From Streptomyces chattanoogensis (GTDB lineage Bacteria > Actinomycetota > Actinomycetes > Streptomycetales > Streptomycetaceae), in the NCBI RefSeq assembly GCF_001294335.1, contig NZ_LGKG01000169.1, positions 1 to 40,308 on the forward strand: a stretch of 40,308 nt of DNA, written 5' to 3'. Positions 7,944 through 15,389 of this stretch are shown one piece after another. Below the pieces are notes generated by a model that was not told where the DNA came from, searched no databases, and saw only the letters and a program-made list of their open reading frames with translations. Numbering within the stretch: position 1 is the stretch's first letter; every line of letters begins with the position of its first letter. Position numbers and translations under genes: made by a program.

Positions 7944-9239
7944 TCACAGGTCGAGGTCGTCGCCCACGCTGATCGTCGGGACGGCCAGCAGCGCGTCGAA
8001 GGCGTCCAGGACGGGTGTGGGCAGGTAGCAGCCCTGGTGCAGCATGCGGTCCGGGAGGGCGGGCTGCCCGGGTGCCGGGCGCGGGGCCGTCCGCAGTCCG
8101 GCCAGGCTCAGTCCCGGGCCGGCCTCGGCGAAGGCGGCTTCGATGCTGCCCGGCTCGGGTGACGGCAGCGGCTTCTCCTCGACGGTGAAGCCGAAGCGGG
8201 CGCTCTCGTCCAGGTGCATGTCCGCCGAATGCCCGTCGAGCCCGGTCAGGCCGAGGGCGAAGTAGTCCTCGCCGAAGGCGCGTTGCAGGTGGTGGCCCAT
8301 GGGGAGGCCGATGACCCGGCCGCCGACGGAGAACGGCGTCTTCTGGATATGGGCGTTGTGGGCGACCAGGACGATACGGCCCTGGGGTGCGGTGTGCTCC
8401 AGGTGCCAGCTCACCGAATCGGCCATATAGATTTCGCGGCCCGAGGTGTCGGCCGGTGTCAGCTCCCCTCCGGCGGTGAGCTTGGCCAGGTGGCGCACGC
8501 TGTAGTCGCCGTGGCAGGCCGCTTCCAGCCGTCGTAGGGCGAGGTCATAAGCGGGCCGGCCGCTGCGGTCGGCGTAGAGCGGTGCGACGGCGCGGAAGCG
8601 GATCAGCAGGCAGCTGAGGGCCGCGGTCAGGGCGTCCTGTTCGGCGGTGGCCAGCCGGGCCCAGGCGGGTCCCGACACCGCTCCGGACTCGCCGGCGCAG
8701 CGTTCGGCCTGCTTGACCGCCTTCTCGATCAACGGCAGCGCCTCGGGGTCGACCTCGCGGAGATAGTCGGCGACGGGCGCGAGCGCGGGCAGCAGAGAGC
8801 CGCCCGCCGCGGGGATGTCGACGCCCGCGAACCGGACGGGGGGCTGCTGCGCGGTCCTGTTGTGGTGGCGCAGCCGGCTCAGTACGGCGCCCATGCCGAA
8901 GGGGACGGCGGCCGGTGCGTGCTGCGCGAGTTCTGTGTCGCCGCCGTGGCCCTGGACCCAGGCATCGAGGGCGAAGCCCTCACTGAAGCCGTACTCGAAG
9001 GCCACCGCGGTGAAGCCGCAGCGTGTGACGAGGAAGCGGACCAGGCGCTCGCGGGCGAGCGCGAATTCGCGGATGAAGTGGGCGTTCTCGCCGACCGCTA
9101 CGACGCGTGCGTCGCCGATGAGGTCACGCAGCGGCTCCAGGTCGTCGAGCGGCGCATCGGGGTCGAGGCTGGTGAGGGGTGTGGTGTGGGCGCGGAGCCA
9201 GTGGGCGAAACCGGCATGGCCGAGAGGCTGGGCAGACAT
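7944..9239 (-). CDS. Erythromycin esterase family protein
   Basis: Predicted member of the Ere/TikI/PvdO-type esterase family, 431 aa, close to the length of EreA and EreB. The family motif VVAVGENAHFIREFALARERLVRFL is present, with E51 and H54 matching the catalytic Glu and His of Ere enzymes. Further conserved blocks are FAGVDIPAAGGS, REIYMADSVSWHLE and VLVAHNAHIQKTPF. Whether it hydrolyses macrolides is not shown by sequence; many actinobacterial homologues act on other or unknown substrates. I prefer the ATG at 9239; an in-frame TTG at 9251 would add four residues. The leader contains a small ErmC-like peptide ORF (9367-9393), suggesting drug-responsive control. Confidence 0.88.
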   Translation of the reverse strand: MSAQPLGHAGFAHWLRAHTTPLTSLDPDAPLDDLEPLRDLIGDARVVAVGENAHFIREFALARERLVRFLVTRCGFTAVAFEYGFSEGFALDAWVQGHGGDTELAQHAPAAVPFGMGAVLSRLRHHNRTAQQPPVRFAGVDIPAAGGSLLPALAPVADYLREVDPEALPLIEKAVKQAERCAGESGAVSGPAWARLATAEQDALTAALSCLLIRFRAVAPLYADRSGRPAYDLALRRLEAACHGDYSVRHLAKLTAGGELTPADTSGREIYMADSVSWHLEHTAPQGRIVLVAHNAHIQKTPFSVGGRVIGLPMGHHLQRAFGEDYFALGLTGLDGHSADMHLDESARFGFTVEEKPLPSPEPGSIEAAFAEAGPGLSLAGLRTAPRPAPGQPALPDRMLHQGCYLPTPVLDAFDALLAVPTISVGDDLDL

Positions 9240-9303
9240 GCTGAGGCTCAATTCTCGTGTCTCGGTAAACGTGACGGGTGATCACCGAATCCGGGAACGC
9301 GGG

Positions 9304-9334
9304 TGCCGCGCGCAGGGCAGATCCCTGCGCGGCA
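9304..9334 (-). promoter_or_regulatory. Stem-loop in the esterase leader
   Basis: The arms at 9304-9317 and 9323-9334 pair over 12 bp with a 2-nt bulge and a 5-nt loop. The hairpin lies between the leader peptide ORF and the esterase start and could act as an attenuator or spacer helix. No U-tract follows, so a classical terminator is unlikely. Confidence 0.5.
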
Positions 9335-9366
9335 TCGCACGGTCACGCGTCTCCCGGAGGAGCGCC

Positions 9367-9393
9367 TCAGACGAAGTTGCTGAAAATGGCCAT
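9367..9393 (-). CDS. Candidate leader peptide MAIFSNFV upstream of the esterase
   Basis: An eight-codon ORF ends in TGA 127 nt before the esterase ATG on the same strand. Its product MAIFSNFV matches the first eight residues of the ErmC leader peptide (MGIFSIFV, where ribosomes stall with erythromycin bound) at six positions. The sequence around its stop codon (CTGAGGC, complement of 9364-9370) is complementary to GCCTCAG just before the esterase start (complement of 9241-9247). This would allow ErmC-style translational attenuation. The ribosome binding site is weak: GAGAGG lies about 13 nt upstream. The peptide and its role are inference. Confidence 0.5.
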   Translation of the reverse strand: MAIFSNFV

Positions 9394-9483
9394 GCCGGGA
9401 CCGTACCTCTCCCCTCCGGGCCCTCCGCAACGGAATTACGGCCCGCAACGGCCCGCAACGGCACGGAGGGGAGCGGCGCCCGG

Positions 9484-11031
9484 CTACATTCCGATCTTCT
9501 TCGCGAAGTCCGGGCCCAACGTCAGCGTCACCTCGCCCGGTGTCGCCCCGGCCGACTCACCGGCCTTGGTGCCGCGCAGATGGCCGGAGAGGACTTCGGC
9601 CTGGGTCTTCAGGGCGGCGGGGTAGGTGATCGTGGTCTTGTCCGTGGCGGGGGCGTTGCCGGTGGCGGTGACCGTGAAGCCGAGTTTGCGGAGCTGTTCG
9701 GCGGCGGTGGCGGCCTGGCCGGAGGTGCCGGTGCCGTTGAGGACGCGGACCCGTACGGAGTGGGCGGTCACCGGGCTCTTGGCGGCCTCGGCGAGCTTCT
9801 TCTTTCCGGCGGCGCCGAGCTCGCGGTCATGGGCGATATCGCTGAACAGCTGGGTGGCCTGCGGGTACTGCCAGACCACATTCGCGTGGTCGGTGGGGAT
9901 GTCGGCCTCGCGGTAGTAGTTGGGCACGGTCACGAACGTGAGGCGGTCGCTGGGGATGTCCTTGACGGTCGAGGCGAGGCTGGTGAGCTCGTCGAGGTTG
10001 TCCAGGCCCTTGTCGGCTTTGAGGGACTTGGTGGCCGCGTCGAGGAAGTCGTAGAGAGCGCCGGGGCTGGTCAGCTTCTCCTGGGCCTTCTTGCCCAGTG
10101 CCTTCATGAACTCCTGCTGGCGGCCGATGCGGCCGAGGTCGGTGCCGTCGCCGACGCTGTAGCGGGTACGGACGTACCCGAGCGCCTTCTCGTCCCGTAC
10201 GGTCTGGCAGCCCGCCTCCAGATCGAGATGGGCCTTCTTGTCGTGGATGGCGTGCTTGGGGCAGACCTCGATGCCGTCCAGGGCGTTGACCATGCCCTTG
10301 AAGCCCTGGAAGTCGATCGAGGCGAAGTTGTCGATCCGCAGCCCGGTGTTCTGCTCGATGGTCTTGATGCTGCAGGCGGCGGCCTTGCTGACGTTGCCGG
10401 TGTCACCGCCGATGGAGAACGCCTCGTTGATCTTGAAGCTGTGGGGTGTGGACTTCGTACCGTTGCCGCGGGTGCAGGCGGGGATCGGCACCCAGGAGTC
10501 GCGGGGGAAGGACAGCGCCGTCGCCCACTTGCGGTTGGCGGCGATGTGCAGCACCAGCAGCGTGTCCGACTGCATGGTGGTCAGGTCCTTGCCGTACTTG
10601 GCGTTGGCGCCCGCGCGGCTGTCGGAGCCGACCAGCAGGATGTTCTTCGAGCCGGGGCTGAGGTTGGCGGGGCGGTCGCCGTCGATCTCGATGTCCGCGC
10701 CCTGGATATTGCCGTCCAGCTTGATGTACGCCCAGACGCCGACACCGGCCGTGCCTAGCAGCACCACGCCGAGCACGCCGCCGGTCCAGGCGAGGATCCG
10801 GCCGCGGCGCGTGAGGCGGGACTTACCGGTGCGGCGGGAGCGGCCGGACGGAGCGGATCCCCCGCCCTTCCCGGCTCTGCGGGATCCGCCGGAGGCACGG
10901 CGGGAGCGCGCGGGTGCATCCCCCGACGTTTCACGTGAAACCGAACCCGAGGTGCCGGAGCCGCCGGACGTGCCGGATCCGCCGCCGGTCCCTCGGACCG
11001 ACGTCAGCTGTTGGGTCTGCCTGTCATCCAC
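9484..11031 (-). CDS. LytR-CpsA-Psr (LCP) family protein with LytR_C domain
   Basis: Predicted phosphotransferase that attaches undecaprenyl-linked glycopolymers such as teichoic-acid-like chains to peptidoglycan on the outer membrane face. The 515-aa product has a disordered Gly/Ser/Arg-rich cytoplasmic region, one membrane segment at about 79-103, then the LCP domain (NILLVGSDSRAG near 128, ALSFPRDSWVPIP, GYVRTRYSVGDGTDLGRIGRQQEFM). A C-terminal LytR_C domain (VRVRVLNGTGTSG onward) follows. The start is GTG at 11031, preceded by AGAAGGG. It follows the small gene 11053-11301 by 21 bp, probably co-transcribed. A parS site lies in its 5' coding region. Confidence 0.93.
   Translation of the reverse strand: MDDRQTQQLTSVRGTGGGSGTSGGSGTSGSVSRETSGDAPARSRRASGGSRRAGKGGGSAPSGRSRRTGKSRLTRRGRILAWTGGVLGVVLLGTAGVGVWAYIKLDGNIQGADIEIDGDRPANLSPGSKNILLVGSDSRAGANAKYGKDLTTMQSDTLLVLHIAANRKWATALSFPRDSWVPIPACTRGNGTKSTPHSFKINEAFSIGGDTGNVSKAAACSIKTIEQNTGLRIDNFASIDFQGFKGMVNALDGIEVCPKHAIHDKKAHLDLEAGCQTVRDEKALGYVRTRYSVGDGTDLGRIGRQQEFMKALGKKAQEKLTSPGALYDFLDAATKSLKADKGLDNLDELTSLASTVKDIPSDRLTFVTVPNYYREADIPTDHANVVWQYPQATQLFSDIAHDRELGAAGKKKLAEAAKSPVTAHSVRVRVLNGTGTSGQAATAAEQLRKLGFTVTATGNAPATDKTTITYPAALKTQAEVLSGHLRGTKAGESAGATPGEVTLTLGPDFAKKIGM
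10928..10941. other. Second parS site (ParB binding)
   Basis: A second perfect GTTTCACGTGAAAC, inside the LCP gene where it is read as VSRET, in the same codon phase as the cobG copy. It lies 10.3 kb from the first site. Confidence 0.9.
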
Positions 11032-11052
11032 GCCGGTGGCCCTTCTGGTCCT

Positions 11053-11301
11053 TCAGATGCCGGTGCTGGGGAGCAGCCGCACGGACTCCGGGTCGTAGCG
11101 CAGCCACCGCGGAGGGGTGCCGCCGGGTACGGTGCGCAGCCGGCACCACACCTCGCCCGCGGCGTCCGTCCACCAGCCGCTGATCCGGCCCAGCTCCCAG
11201 CTGCCGTCGGGATGTTGGACCTCCACGGGCTGATAGACCCATCGCACCTCCCCGTCCGGAGGCGGGCTGTCCCAGGTCAGGAGTCCGCACCTCGTCGCCA
11301 T
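11053..11301 (-). CDS. Small hypothetical protein, 82 aa
   Basis: Not recognised. A compact Trp-rich soluble protein (TWDSP, VRWVYQPVEV, GSWELGRISGWWTDAAGEVWCRLR, PRWLRYDPESVRLL) that looks like a single small beta domain. The ATG at 11301 follows a strong GGAGGGGGAG. It is the first gene of a probable two-gene unit with the downstream LCP gene. A dyad at 11357-11374 lies 55 bp upstream. Confidence 0.75.
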   Translation of the reverse strand: MATRCGLLTWDSPPPDGEVRWVYQPVEVQHPDGSWELGRISGWWTDAAGEVWCRLRTVPGGTPPRWLRYDPESVRLLPSTGI

Positions 11302-11356
11302 CTCCCCCTCCGGCCGCGCCTGTTGCGCATGTGTGGGTCGCAACCCTACCGGCAAG

Positions 11357-11374
11357 TTCTACGCCTCTGTAGAA
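11357..11374. promoter_or_regulatory. Dyad TTCTAC-n6-GTAGAA upstream of small protein/LCP unit
   Basis: A perfect 6-bp inverted repeat with a 6-bp spacer, 55 bp upstream of the small gene at 11301. It shares the geometry TCTAC-n6-GTAGA with the dyad at 13542-13557. Half-sites resemble BlaI/CopY-family operators (TACA/TGTA), and a blaI-like gene lies between the two dyads. Binding is inference. Confidence 0.55.
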
Positions 11375-11466
11375 GCCGCCGGAGAGCTCTGCGGCCGGTG
11401 TGCGGCGGATCACAGCACGGTACGGGCGGTCCGGGAGTACGGGGAGTACTTGCGCCAAGTGTGCAC

Positions 11467-12432
11467 TCACAGCGGTGTTGCCGCCTTCAGAACGACGAAG
11501 AGGGCTACCGCGGCGTTCAGCGCGGAGAGCGCGGAGGCGGCGGTGCCCGCGGCGGCGACGAGGGCGGCCAGGCCCGCCGGGGTCAGTGCGGGCGGCCAGC
11601 TGCGGGCCGGCGGTACGGGCGCGAGCAGCGCGGCCACCCGGCGCGGCACCGGCCCCGGTTCGGGCGCCGCGAAGTGCGCCAGCCCCGGCTGGGGGGCGGT
11701 GCGGCCGATCAGCGCCGCCTTGCCCACCGCGCGGGCCGTCAGCCGCCGGTTGCCGACCACCCGCGCGGCCTCCTCGTCCGCCCAGCGCTCAGTGTTGAAG
11801 GTGACCGCCGAATACACGGGAAGCAGGAGGGGGTTGACGCATCCGGCCAGCCGCACGGCAAGGAGGTAGCGGTGGTGACGGCAGTTCAGATGTGCGCGCT
11901 CGTGGGCGAACAGGGCGCGCTGCTCGTCGTCGTCCAGGCTGCGCAGCATGCCCCGGGAGACCGCGATCCGGCCCGGTCTGCCGGGGCGCCCGAAGCGGCC
12001 GGGAGTGCCGGGCACGGCGTAGGCGTAGGGCTCGTCGTCGGGCAGCACCGCGGTGTCCGAGCCGCCCGGCAGCGGATCCAGCGCGCGGTGCGTACGGGCG
12101 AGGATCCGGCGGTGGCGGCGCAGTGCGGTCGCGCAGGCGGTGAGGGCGGCGGCCAGGGCGGGGATCGCGGCGGCGCCGGCGACCTCGGCCCAGGGCACCG
12201 CGGCCCGTACCTCCGGGTCGGACCAGCCGTCGGGCAGCGGGTTGCCGGGCAGCTGGGCCGTCCCGACGACCATCAGGAGCCCCAGGCACAGCGTGCTGCA
12301 CAGGCCGAGTACGGCCGCGAGCAGGGTCAGCAGGCGGGTGGTGCCGCGCGGGTGGAGATGCTGCTCCGCGAGCCGGGCGATCGGCAGCACGGTCAGCGGC
12401 AGCACGAGCGGCAGAAAGACGAAGACGCCCAC
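11467..12432 (-). CDS. M56-family membrane metallopeptidase
   Basis: Predicted BlaR1/MecR1-like zinc protease of 321 aa. N-terminal membrane segments lie at about 2-20, 33-57 and 82-103. The zinc motif HERAH is at residues 177-181, a downstream ERWADEEA supplies the probable third ligand, and a C-terminal hydrophobic segment closes the protein. It lacks a penicillin-binding sensor domain. The GTG start at 12432 is 3 bp after the stop of the blaI-type gene, giving the usual regulator-protease pair in which the protease relieves repression. The signal sensed is unknown. Confidence 0.85.
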   Translation of the reverse strand: MGVFVFLPLVLPLTVLPIARLAEQHLHPRGTTRLLTLLAAVLGLCSTLCLGLLMVVGTAQLPGNPLPDGWSDPEVRAAVPWAEVAGAAAIPALAAALTACATALRRHRRILARTHRALDPLPGGSDTAVLPDDEPYAYAVPGTPGRFGRPGRPGRIAVSRGMLRSLDDDEQRALFAHERAHLNCRHHRYLLAVRLAGCVNPLLLPVYSAVTFNTERWADEEAARVVGNRRLTARAVGKAALIGRTAPQPGLAHFAAPEPGPVPRRVAALLAPVPPARSWPPALTPAGLAALVAAAGTAASALSALNAAVALFVVLKAATPL

Positions 12433-12435
12433 CGG

Positions 12436-12864
12436 TCAGCCTCCGCGCGCTTCCGGGTCCGTGCCGGGGGCCGGTTCGTCGGCCGTGGCGCGGTCGAGGA
12501 GGGTGCGCAGCAGCTGCTCGTCATGGGCGGAGAGCGCGGAGACGAAGCTGGTGAGGACGGCGTCCCGGTCGCGTTCGCCGTCCAGGACGCGGCGCATCCG
12601 CAGCGCGGCGAGCCCCGCCTCGTCGGCGGCGGGGGTCCACACGTAGGCGCGGCCGGAGCGTTCGCGGGTGACGGCGCCCTTGGCGTGCAGCCGGGACAGG
12701 ATCGTCATCACGGTGGTGTACGCGAGGTCGCCGCCGAGCCCTTCCTGCACCCAGGCGGCGGTGGCGGGGCCGGGCGAACGGTGCAGCGCGGCGAGCACCT
12801 GGGCCTCCAGCTGCCCCTGTCCGCGCCGCCGGGAGCGCTCCTTGCCGAAGGGCGTGCCGCCCAT
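12436..12864 (-). CDS. BlaI/MecI/CopY-family transcriptional repressor
   Basis: Predicted winged-helix repressor of 142 aa. The family pattern is clear: a basic start, LEAQVLAALHRSPGPATAAWVQEGL, the recognition segment LAYTTVMTILSRLHAKGAVTRERSGRAYVWTPA, and a C-terminal dimer/cleavage helix (VLTSFVSALSAHDEQLLRTLL). The ATG at 12864 follows GAGGGAGG. It is followed after 3 bp by the M56 protease gene. The dyads at 11357 and 13542 are candidate targets. A short CAGTTTACTG palindrome in its own upstream region (about 12912-12921) could be an autoregulatory site. Confidence 0.9.
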   Translation of the reverse strand: MGGTPFGKERSRRRGQGQLEAQVLAALHRSPGPATAAWVQEGLGGDLAYTTVMTILSRLHAKGAVTRERSGRAYVWTPAADEAGLAALRMRRVLDGERDRDAVLTSFVSALSAHDEQLLRTLLDRATADEPAPGTDPEARGG

Positions 12865-12987
12865 GCCGCCGCCTCCCTCTGCGCCAGGTGTCCCGCCGGC
12901 CGGGACGTCGGGGCAGTTTACTGAGTTGGCGGATCCGGGGGCCGGAGGCGGCGGCCCCCTCCCGTCCCGCCGCGCGGGGCCGCGCCC

Positions 12988-13030
12988 AGGGCCTTTCCCT
13001 TTCCGGCAGGGCCGGAAAGGGAAAGGCCCT
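12988..13030 (-). terminator. Strong 20-bp hairpin at the terB-like stop codon
   Basis: A perfect 20-bp inverted repeat (12988-13007 and 13011-13030) with a 3-nt loop overlaps the stop codon of the terB-like gene. It separates that gene from the blaI/M56 unit downstream on the same strand. Confidence 0.85.
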
Positions 13031-13484
13031 AGAGGTCGAACTCCCCCGGCGCGATGTCCAGGGCGAAGCACACCTCGCGCACCACGGCCTGCTCCGTCTT
13101 GTCGAAATCCCCGTCCGCGCCGCCGATGACGATGCCGATCTGGATCACGGCCCGCGCCTCGACGGGCTTCTTCTTCACCTTGCCGATCTCCTGCATCACG
13201 CCGACCTTGCCGAAGTCGAAGTCGGCGGTGAGCTTGTCCAGGTAGCCGTCGAAGCGGCGCTGGAGATCGTCCGCGGCGAAGTTCTGCAGCACCTCGTTGG
13301 TGGCGATCAGCTGCGCCACCCGGCGGCGCTCCGCCGGGTCGATCGTGCCGTCGGCGGCCGCCACCAGGGCGCACATCGCCATGCTCGCGTCCCGGAAGGC
13401 GCCGCTCTTGAGGTCGTTCTTCCTGGCGACGAGCTGGTGCTGCATCGTCTGGGCGGATTCCTTGATGCGGTCCCACAGGGCCAT
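13029..13484 (-). CDS. TerB-family (tellurite-resistance-like) protein
   Basis: Small cytosolic protein of 151 aa in the TerB family. It has KSGAFRDASMAMCALVAAADGTIDPAERRRVAQLIATNEVL and, further on, VIQIGIVIGGADGDFDKTEQAVVREVCFALD, the two acidic metal-binding-like helix pairs of TerB. Starts at the ATG at 13484 after GAAGGAG. It is monocistronic: a strong terminator overlaps its stop codon. A dyad at 13542-13557 lies 57 bp upstream. No other ter genes are nearby, so tellurite resistance is not implied. Confidence 0.87.
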   Translation of the reverse strand: MALWDRIKESAQTMQHQLVARKNDLKSGAFRDASMAMCALVAAADGTIDPAERRRVAQLIATNEVLQNFAADDLQRRFDGYLDKLTADFDFGKVGVMQEIGKVKKKPVEARAVIQIGIVIGGADGDFDKTEQAVVREVCFALDIAPGEFDL

Positions 13485-13541
13485 GTCTCTCGCTCCTTCG
13501 GTCGGGCGGATGCGGTCACGATTGGTCATGCGGAAGTAAAA

Positions 13542-13557
13542 TCTACAATGCTGTAGA
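13542..13557. promoter_or_regulatory. Dyad TCTACA-n4-TGTAGA upstream of the terB-like gene
   Basis: A perfect 6-bp inverted repeat, 57 bp upstream of the terB-like ATG and 122 bp upstream of the plus-strand small membrane protein gene. It has the same TCTAC-n6-GTAGA spacing as the site at 11357-11374. Confidence 0.55.
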
Positions 13558-13679
13558 AGTTACGGTGAGAGGCCCCTCGCCACATACGGTCACCCATCGT
13601 CTGCTATGGGGGGATTTAGGGGTTTGGTGCAGGTACGGTGGAATCACCGAGGAGGGCACCGGACGCCGAGGTGAGCACC

Positions 13680-13916
13680 ATGCAGATTCTGTTGACGGTG
13701 GTCGTGCTGCTGGCGCTGATCGCGCTGGGCGTGCTGTTCCTCACCCGGCTCAACGCCCAGCAGGCGGGACGCATGGCCGGCCACGTCCACGCGGACCTGC
13801 ACCCGCCGTTCCTGCACCGCACGCCCAGGCGCCCGGAGGACGGCCCGCTCGCCGCGCCGCCGGAACCCCCGCCGTCCACGCGCGGAGAACCGCCCTGGAG
13901 GAGCGACAACCGGTGA
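13680..13916 (+). CDS. Small single-pass membrane protein
   Basis: Not recognised at family level. The 78-aa product begins directly with one membrane segment (ILLTVVVLLALIALGVLFL), followed by a Pro- and Arg-rich tail that is probably cytoplasmic or disordered. I chose the ATG at 13680 because of GAGG about 8 nt upstream; an in-frame GTG at 13638 is weaker. Its TGA overlaps the GTG start of the desaturase gene, indicating translational coupling and a shared operon. Confidence 0.65.
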   Translation: MQILLTVVVLLALIALGVLFLTRLNAQQAGRMAGHVHADLHPPFLHRTPRRPEDGPLAAPPEPPPSTRGEPPWRSDNR

Positions 13917-14899
13917 CCGCCACGACCAACCCCCCTGCCTCCTCACCGCCCGAGTACGACGGGAAGTCGCCCTTCCCCACCGCCGGCACCGGCGGCCCGC
14001 CGAGCGCCGGCCGCCGGATGTACGTCACGATCACCGCCGTCATCGTCATCGCACCCTTCGCCGGCCTCGCGCTCGCCATCCCCCTCCTGTGGGGCAGTGT
14101 CGTGCGCCCCCTCGACCTCGTCCTCCTGGCCGTCTTCTACGTGGTCAGCGGCCTGGGCGTCACCGTCGGCTTCCACCGCGGCCTCACCCACGGCAGCTAC
14201 ACCGCGGCCCCGGCGCTGCGCATCGCGCTCGCCGTCGCCGGATCCCTCAGCTTCCAGGGCGATGTCATCGACTGGGTCGCCACCCACCGCCGCCACCACG
14301 CCTTCACCGACCGCCCCGGAGACCCGCACTCCCCGTACCGCTACGGCACCGGCCTGCGCGGACAGCTGCGCGGCCTGGTCCACTCCCACATCGGCTGGCT
14401 GTTCGGCAACGACCCCACCTCGCACGAGCACTACGCCCCCGACCTCCTCGCCGACCGCGGCATCCGCGCCGTCGACCGGGCGTTCCCCGTGCTGTGCCTG
14501 GTCACCCTCGCCCTGCCCTGCGCACTGGGCTGGGCGCTGGGCGGCTCCTGGGTCACGGGCCTCACCGCCCTCCTGTGGGCGGGCTTCATCCGCATCGCCC
14601 TCCTCCACCACGTCACCTGGAGCGTGAATTCCCTCTGCCATGTCATCGGTGAGCGGCCGTTCCGCACCCGCCGTCACGACCGGGCGACGAACCTCTGGCC
14701 GCTGGCCCTGCTCTCCTTCGGCGAGAGCTGGCACAACCTGCACCATGCCGACCCGACCTGCGCCCGCCACGGCGTCGACCGCGGCCAGATCGATGTCTCC
14801 GCCGCCCTCATCCGGCTCTTCGAACGCGCCGGCTGGGTGTGGAACGTGCGCTGGCCGGATCCCGCCCGCCTCGCGGCCCGCCGTAACGGCGCGGGCTGA
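13913..14899 (+). CDS. Acyl-CoA desaturase (fatty acid delta-9 type)
   Basis: Predicted membrane di-iron desaturase of 328 aa that introduces a double bond into acyl chains. The three histidine boxes are intact: HRGLTH, HRRHH and HNLHH. Hydrophobic segments flank them (about 40-80 and 180-225). The GTG at 13913 overlaps the previous stop codon and follows GGAGGAG. A DUF5994 gene follows after 51 bp. It probably serves membrane fluidity control; no dedicated ferredoxin or reductase gene is adjacent. Confidence 0.93.
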   Translation: MTATTNPPASSPPEYDGKSPFPTAGTGGPPSAGRRMYVTITAVIVIAPFAGLALAIPLLWGSVVRPLDLVLLAVFYVVSGLGVTVGFHRGLTHGSYTAAPALRIALAVAGSLSFQGDVIDWVATHRRHHAFTDRPGDPHSPYRYGTGLRGQLRGLVHSHIGWLFGNDPTSHEHYAPDLLADRGIRAVDRAFPVLCLVTLALPCALGWALGGSWVTGLTALLWAGFIRIALLHHVTWSVNSLCHVIGERPFRTRRHDRATNLWPLALLSFGESWHNLHHADPTCARHGVDRGQIDVSAALIRLFERAGWVWNVRWPDPARLAARRNGAG

Positions 14900-14950
14900 A
14901 GACCGGGTACGACCACGACCACACCCTCTGTGCACCGGCAGGAGCACACC

Positions 14951-15379
14951 ATGACCACCGCCCCCCTCGGGCCCCTGCACGAACACCATGAACCCCCGCC
15001 CGTAGCCCGGCTGACCATTGCCCCGCCCGGCCCCGTCCTGCGCCGGATCGACGGCGCCTGGTGGCCGCACTCCACCGACCTGCTCGCCGAACTCCCCGAG
15101 CTGCTGCGGGCCCTGCCCTTCGACTGGCCCCGCATCGACCACGCCACGGTGAACGGCTCGATCTGGTCCGCGCTGCCCACCCGGATCCTCGTCGAGGGGC
15201 ATGTCGTCTGCCTGCGCCGGACCAGGACGGTCCGGCCGGGCCCGGACACCATCTGCCTGGTGGCGGCCGGCCACGGCCGCTGGGACCTGCAGATCATCCC
15301 CCCGGACACACCGGAGGCGGAGGCCGTGGAAGCCATGGCCATGATGGCCGGGGAGGGGGCGGAGGGGCCGCCCGGCTGA
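14951..15379 (+). CDS. DUF5994 family protein
   Basis: Small protein of 142 aa matching DUF5994 of actinobacteria: RLTIAPPGPVLRRIDGAWWPHSTDLLAELPELL, a central strand pair (RILVEGHVVCLRRTRTV), and DTICLVAAGHGRWDLQIIPPDTPEAEA near the end. The ATG at 14951 follows AGGAG; an upstream in-frame GTG at 14930 lacks a better signal. It probably belongs to the desaturase transcription unit. Function unknown. Confidence 0.82.
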   Translation: MTTAPLGPLHEHHEPPPVARLTIAPPGPVLRRIDGAWWPHSTDLLAELPELLRALPFDWPRIDHATVNGSIWSALPTRILVEGHVVCLRRTRTVRPGPDTICLVAAGHGRWDLQIIPPDTPEAEAVEAMAMMAGEGAEGPPG

Positions 15380-15389
15380 CGGGGGCGCC

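Noticed and set aside
8815..10758. Open frame of 647 codons on the plus strand across the esterase and LCP genes
   Set aside because: Antisense to two recognised genes, biased composition and no ribosome binding site or domain.
12436..13476. Single 346-codon minus-strand frame joining the terB-like region to blaI
   Set aside because: The upstream part is an out-of-frame reading of the terB-like gene; blaI has its own strong ribosome binding site at 12864, and a terminator lies between.
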